The notes beneath the pieces are model-generated. The model was given only the letters and a program-made list of their open reading frames with translations. It was not told where the DNA came from and ran no database searches. From JBHEKP01 sp041859375 (GTDB lineage Bacteria > Hydrogenedentota > Hydrogenedentia > Hydrogenedentales > CAITNO01), in the NCBI GenBank assembly GCA_041859375.1, contig JBHEKP010000072.1, forward strand, positions 1 through 15,877: a stretch of DNA of 15,877 nucleotides, read 5' to 3'. Both the position numbers and the translations under genes were made by a program. This document shows, piece by piece, positions 13,416 through 15,877 of the stretch (positions are counted from its first letter, which is position 1; the number at the start of each line of letters is the position of its first letter).

Positions 13416-14396
13416 ATGAACATACAAGTTGTCGGCGCGGGCGGCTGGGGCATGGCCCTGGCGCGCCGCCTTTCCCTGAACGGGCACGCGGTGCGGCTGT
13501 GGTGCCGCGAGGAGGACGCCCCCGACCGGCTCCGTCAGACACGGGAAAACCCCCTCCTGCTACCGGGGGTGCTCCTGCCGGATTCGGTGGACGTGGTCCG
13601 GGAGGTGGATCCGGACGCGGACATGGCGGTCTACGCCGTGCCGTCCCACGTGATGCGCGCCGCGGCGGAGCGGATGCGTTTTTCGCCGCGCACGGTGCGT
13701 GTGTCCGTGGCCAAGGGCATAGAGAACGGCACCCTGCTGCGGATGAGCGGGGTGATGTCGGAGGCCGCCCCCGAGGGCGGGCCCGTGGCCGCGCTCAGCG
13801 GGCCGAGCCACGCCGAGGAGGTGGGCCGCGACCTGCCCGCCTCGCTCGTGGCGGCGTCGCCGGACCCGGCGGCGCGCGGCGCGGTGCAGCGCGCCTTCTT
13901 CGCGCCGGAATTCCGGGTCTACACCAGTCCCGACCTGGCGGGGGTGGAACTGGGCGGCTCGCTGAAAAACGTCATCGCCATCGCGGCGGGCGTGTGCGAC
14001 GGCTTCGGCCTGGGCGACAACACCAAGGCCGCGCTGATCACCCGGGGCCTGGCGGAAATGGCCCGGCTGGGGGTGGCGCTGGGCGCGGAGGCCGCCACCT
14101 TCGCCGGCCTGAGCGGCATGGGCGATCTCATCGTCACCTGCGCCAGCAGGCATTCGCGCAACCGGCGCGTCGGCGAACTCATCGCGCAGGGGAAAACGCT
14201 GGAGGAAATCCAGGGCGCGTCGCCCATGGTGGCCGAGGGCGTGCGCACCACCAAATCCGCCCATGCCCTCGCGCAAAAGGCGGGCGTGGACATGCCCATC
14301 ACCGCCGCCGTGCACGCCGTGCTCTTTGGGGGCGTGCCCGCACGCGAGGCCATCACCGGCCTGCTCATGCGCGACGCGAAACCGGAGCGCGGCTGA
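13416..14396 (+). CDS. gpsA: Glycerol-3-phosphate dehydrogenase [NAD(P)+]
   Basis: GpsA reduces dihydroxyacetone phosphate to sn-glycerol-3-phosphate, the backbone for phospholipids. The 326-residue protein matches the family length. It has the nucleotide-binding GAGGWG (7-12), VAKGIE with Lys100, the substrate-site block LSGPSHAEEV (127-136), ELGGSLKNVIAIAAGVCDG (178-196) with catalytic Lys184, GLGDNTKAALITRG (198-211) and GLSGMGDLIVTCASRHSRNR (231-250). All key residues look intact. The start at 13416 is the first ATG, with GGGAA about 12 bases upstream, and directly begins the Rossmann strand. A -10 sits just upstream. The next gene begins 79 bases after the stop on the same strand with no terminator between, so they may share a transcript. 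Confidence 0.97.
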   Translation: MNIQVVGAGGWGMALARRLSLNGHAVRLWCREEDAPDRLRQTRENPLLLPGVLLPDSVDVVREVDPDADMAVYAVPSHVMRAAAERMRFSPRTVRVSVAKGIENGTLLRMSGVMSEAAPEGGPVAALSGPSHAEEVGRDLPASLVAASPDPAARGAVQRAFFAPEFRVYTSPDLAGVELGGSLKNVIAIAAGVCDGFGLGDNTKAALITRGLAEMARLGVALGAEAATFAGLSGMGDLIVTCASRHSRNRRVGELIAQGKTLEEIQGASPMVAEGVRTTKSAHALAQKAGVDMPITAAVHAVLFGGVPAREAITGLLMRDAKPERG

Positions 14397-14475
14397 GGCG
14401 GGTCAAAAAGGCAGGGAACGCGCCGGAGCCACAAGTCGGTTCGGGCAAGTTCGCCAAAAGAGGAGGGCTGTGCTG

Positions 14476-15877
14476 ATGGGTGGGGAATTCAACCGGCGTG
14501 ACTTCATGAGGACGGCGGGCGTGACCGCGGCGGGCTTTGCCGTCGCCTCGGGCTATTCGCCCCTCACCTACGGGCAGAACAGCAAAATCCGTGTGGGCTG
14601 CATCGGCGTGGGCTGCCAGGGTTCCTTCCACATCCGGGAGGGACTCGCAAAGAACGACGTGTTCCAAATCACCGCCATCTCGGACGTTTACTCGCCCAAC
14701 CAGCAGATGGCGCTGAAGCTGGCCCAGATCTCCAACGCCAAGGTGTATCTTGCGGAGGGTGGCAAACTCACGGAGGAGCAGCGCGCGGCGGCGCGGGCGC
14801 AACCCGCGCCACCGGTGTATTACGACTACCGGGAGATGCTTGAGAAGGCCGGCGTGGACGCCGTGGTTGTTTCCACTCCGCCCGGCACCCATGCAAAAAT
14901 TGTCATGGACGCGCTGGATGCGGGCAAGTTTGTTTTCTGTGAATCAGCAATGGTCATCTCTGTTGAGGAGGGGCGCGCAATCATCCAGAAGTGCCACGAC
15001 CTGAACCGCTGGGTGCAGGTCGGCCACCAGCGCCGCCACAACCCCAAGTACAATCTGGCCGTTAAAATGGCGCGCGGGCAGGGGGACATCGGCCGCATCA
15101 CCCGCATCAGCGCCCAGTGGCACCGCAACCAGCAGTGGCGCCGCCCCGTCCCCAAGGACTACATGCTCAACGACGAGGAGAAAAAGCACATCACGGATCT
15201 GGAAAGGCACCTGAACTGGCGCCTCTATGACGAGATTTCCGGCGGCCTATACACCAGGCTCATGACCCATCAGGCCGACATCGCCAACTGGTTTCTGGGG
15301 ACGCTTCCATCCCGCGTGTACGCCGAGGGGGGTCTGGACTACTGGCGCGACGGGCGCACCGTGGACGACAACCTGGTGGCGGTGTTTAAATATGATCTCA
15401 AACCGGGTGTGCCCGGTTTTCGTGCCATCAAACCGCGCACCACCCTCATGGACGAGACCAGCGCCAACCGCCCCTATTCTGTGCGTTTTGTCAATTCCAT
15501 CCTGACGGACAACCACAAGTTGGGCTGTTCCGAAGTTGTCTACGGCGATGAAGGCACGCTCGAGCTTACGGAATCCGCCTGCAGGTGGTACCTCGAAGAG
15601 GAGGCGGCGGGCAAAAAAAAGACAAGCGAGGTGGGGAAGTGGGAGCAGTCAATGAAAAATAAGGGAATGCAAAACACTGTGGAGTGGATTGGGCTTCAAA
15701 CATGGGCCACTGCAGACCCCTGGGGTTTGGAATTTTCCAAGACGGGGCTTGATGTTTTAATCGCGTGCAACGAACTAAAGACCCCCGACACCTACCAGTT
15801 CGGGGCTTTTGCCGACTGCATTCAGAACGGGGGTGTTCCACGCAGCAACCAGATGGTGGGTTACACGGCGGCGCTCA
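14476..15877 (+). CDS. Tat-exported Gfo/Idh/MocA-family oxidoreductase, 3' end outside the window
   Basis: The frame is open for 467 codons from ATG 14476 to the right edge with no stop. AGGAGG lies nine bases upstream of the start. The N-terminus has a twin-arginine signal (NRRDFMRTAGVTAAG, then a hydrophobic stretch to about residue 25), so the folded protein is exported. The Rossmann part begins KIRVGCIGVGCQGSFH (37-52), with GxGxxG as GVGCQG. A dehydratase-like alpha/beta C-terminal domain follows, with WHRNQQWRRP, ISGGLYTRLMTHQADIANW (the His near the usual G-G-...-H-D/Q site) and a late YGDEGTLEL block. The EKP motif that normally carries the catalytic Lys reads CESAM. Family members act on sugars using NAD(P); this large Tat-exported subgroup is abundant in Planctomycetota-like bacteria and its substrates are mostly unknown. 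Little of the protein is missing, judging from related lengths. Confidence 0.93.
   Translation, partial: MGGEFNRRDFMRTAGVTAAGFAVASGYSPLTYGQNSKIRVGCIGVGCQGSFHIREGLAKNDVFQITAISDVYSPNQQMALKLAQISNAKVYLAEGGKLTEEQRAAARAQPAPPVYYDYREMLEKAGVDAVVVSTPPGTHAKIVMDALDAGKFVFCESAMVISVEEGRAIIQKCHDLNRWVQVGHQRRHNPKYNLAVKMARGQGDIGRITRISAQWHRNQQWRRPVPKDYMLNDEEKKHITDLERHLNWRLYDEISGGLYTRLMTHQADIANWFLGTLPSRVYAEGGLDYWRDGRTVDDNLVAVFKYDLKPGVPGFRAIKPRTTLMDETSANRPYSVRFVNSILTDNHKLGCSEVVYGDEGTLELTESACRWYLEEEAAGKKKTSEVGKWEQSMKNKGMQNTVEWIGLQTWATADPWGLEFSKTGLDVLIACNELKTPDTYQFGAFADCIQNGGVPRSNQMVGYTAAL

Noticed and set aside
13094..13453. A 119-codon minus-strand open frame over the acs-gpsA gap
   Set aside because: It starts inside gpsA, has no ribosome binding site and no recognisable family. 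The composition is that of the intergenic region.

Overview
The window looks like a piece of chromosome from a high-G+C, Gram-negative-type bacterium. Three genes hint at the lineage. One is a DUF1559 (SBP_bac_10-type) prepilin-like protein, one is a Tat-exported Gfo/Idh/MocA oxidoreductase, and one is a uroporphyrinogen-decarboxylase-like methyltransferase fused to a thioredoxin domain. This mix is typical of Planctomycetota, Lentisphaerota/Verrucomicrobiota and Candidatus Hydrogenedentota. I cannot choose among these from sequence alone; a Hydrogenedentes-like genome is my best guess. Most of the window is dense single-copy housekeeping and catabolic gene space with strong G/C third-position bias.

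Layout. Positions 1-515 hold the 3' end of an unrecognised gene whose product ends in a Pro/Ser/Thr-rich tail built partly on 9-bp tandem repeats. Positions 582-998 (minus) hold a clearly lower-G+C gene for a TIR-like protein of the MTH538/DUF1863 (ThsB-type) family, with no ThsA partner in view. A second block of similar 9-bp repeats lies at 1141-1176, so the TIR gene sits between two repeat blocks. Positions 1420-4131 (plus) are a probable two-gene operon: tyrS and the URO-D/thioredoxin fusion, ending at a strong terminator at 4146-4187. Positions 4206-5198 (minus) encode the prepilin-like protein, divergent from a MaoC/hotdog protein (5565-6467, plus). PhoH/PIN ATPase (6475-7659) and a secreted sialidase-family protein (7865-8956) follow on the minus strand. 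A 69-residue basic protein with a TTG start (9171-9380, plus) comes next. An acs - OFA-family MFS transporter pair (12830 to 9456, minus) is a likely acetate/monocarboxylate uptake and activation unit. After a 585-bp intergenic region come gpsA (13416-14396, plus) and a Tat-signal Gfo/Idh/MocA protein running off the right edge (14476-15877).

How the genes work together. acs and the MFS gene form a plausible functional unit. tyrS and the URO-D fusion are 30 bp apart and probably co-transcribed without an obvious functional link. The secreted sialidase-like protein, the Tat-exported oxidoreductase and the prepilin-like protein fit a glycan-degrading lifestyle. The TIR gene is the only part that looks foreign. 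The most unusual signals are the orphan ThsB-like TIR gene between 9-bp repeats, the URO-D/thioredoxin fusion lacking the usual zinc-ligand His, the Gfo/Idh/MocA protein with Lys missing from its EKP motif, a PhoH with an altered Walker A, and recurring GC-rich hairpins close upstream of several Shine-Dalgarno sequences. I saw no rRNA, tRNA, CRISPR array, insertion sequence or replication origin.
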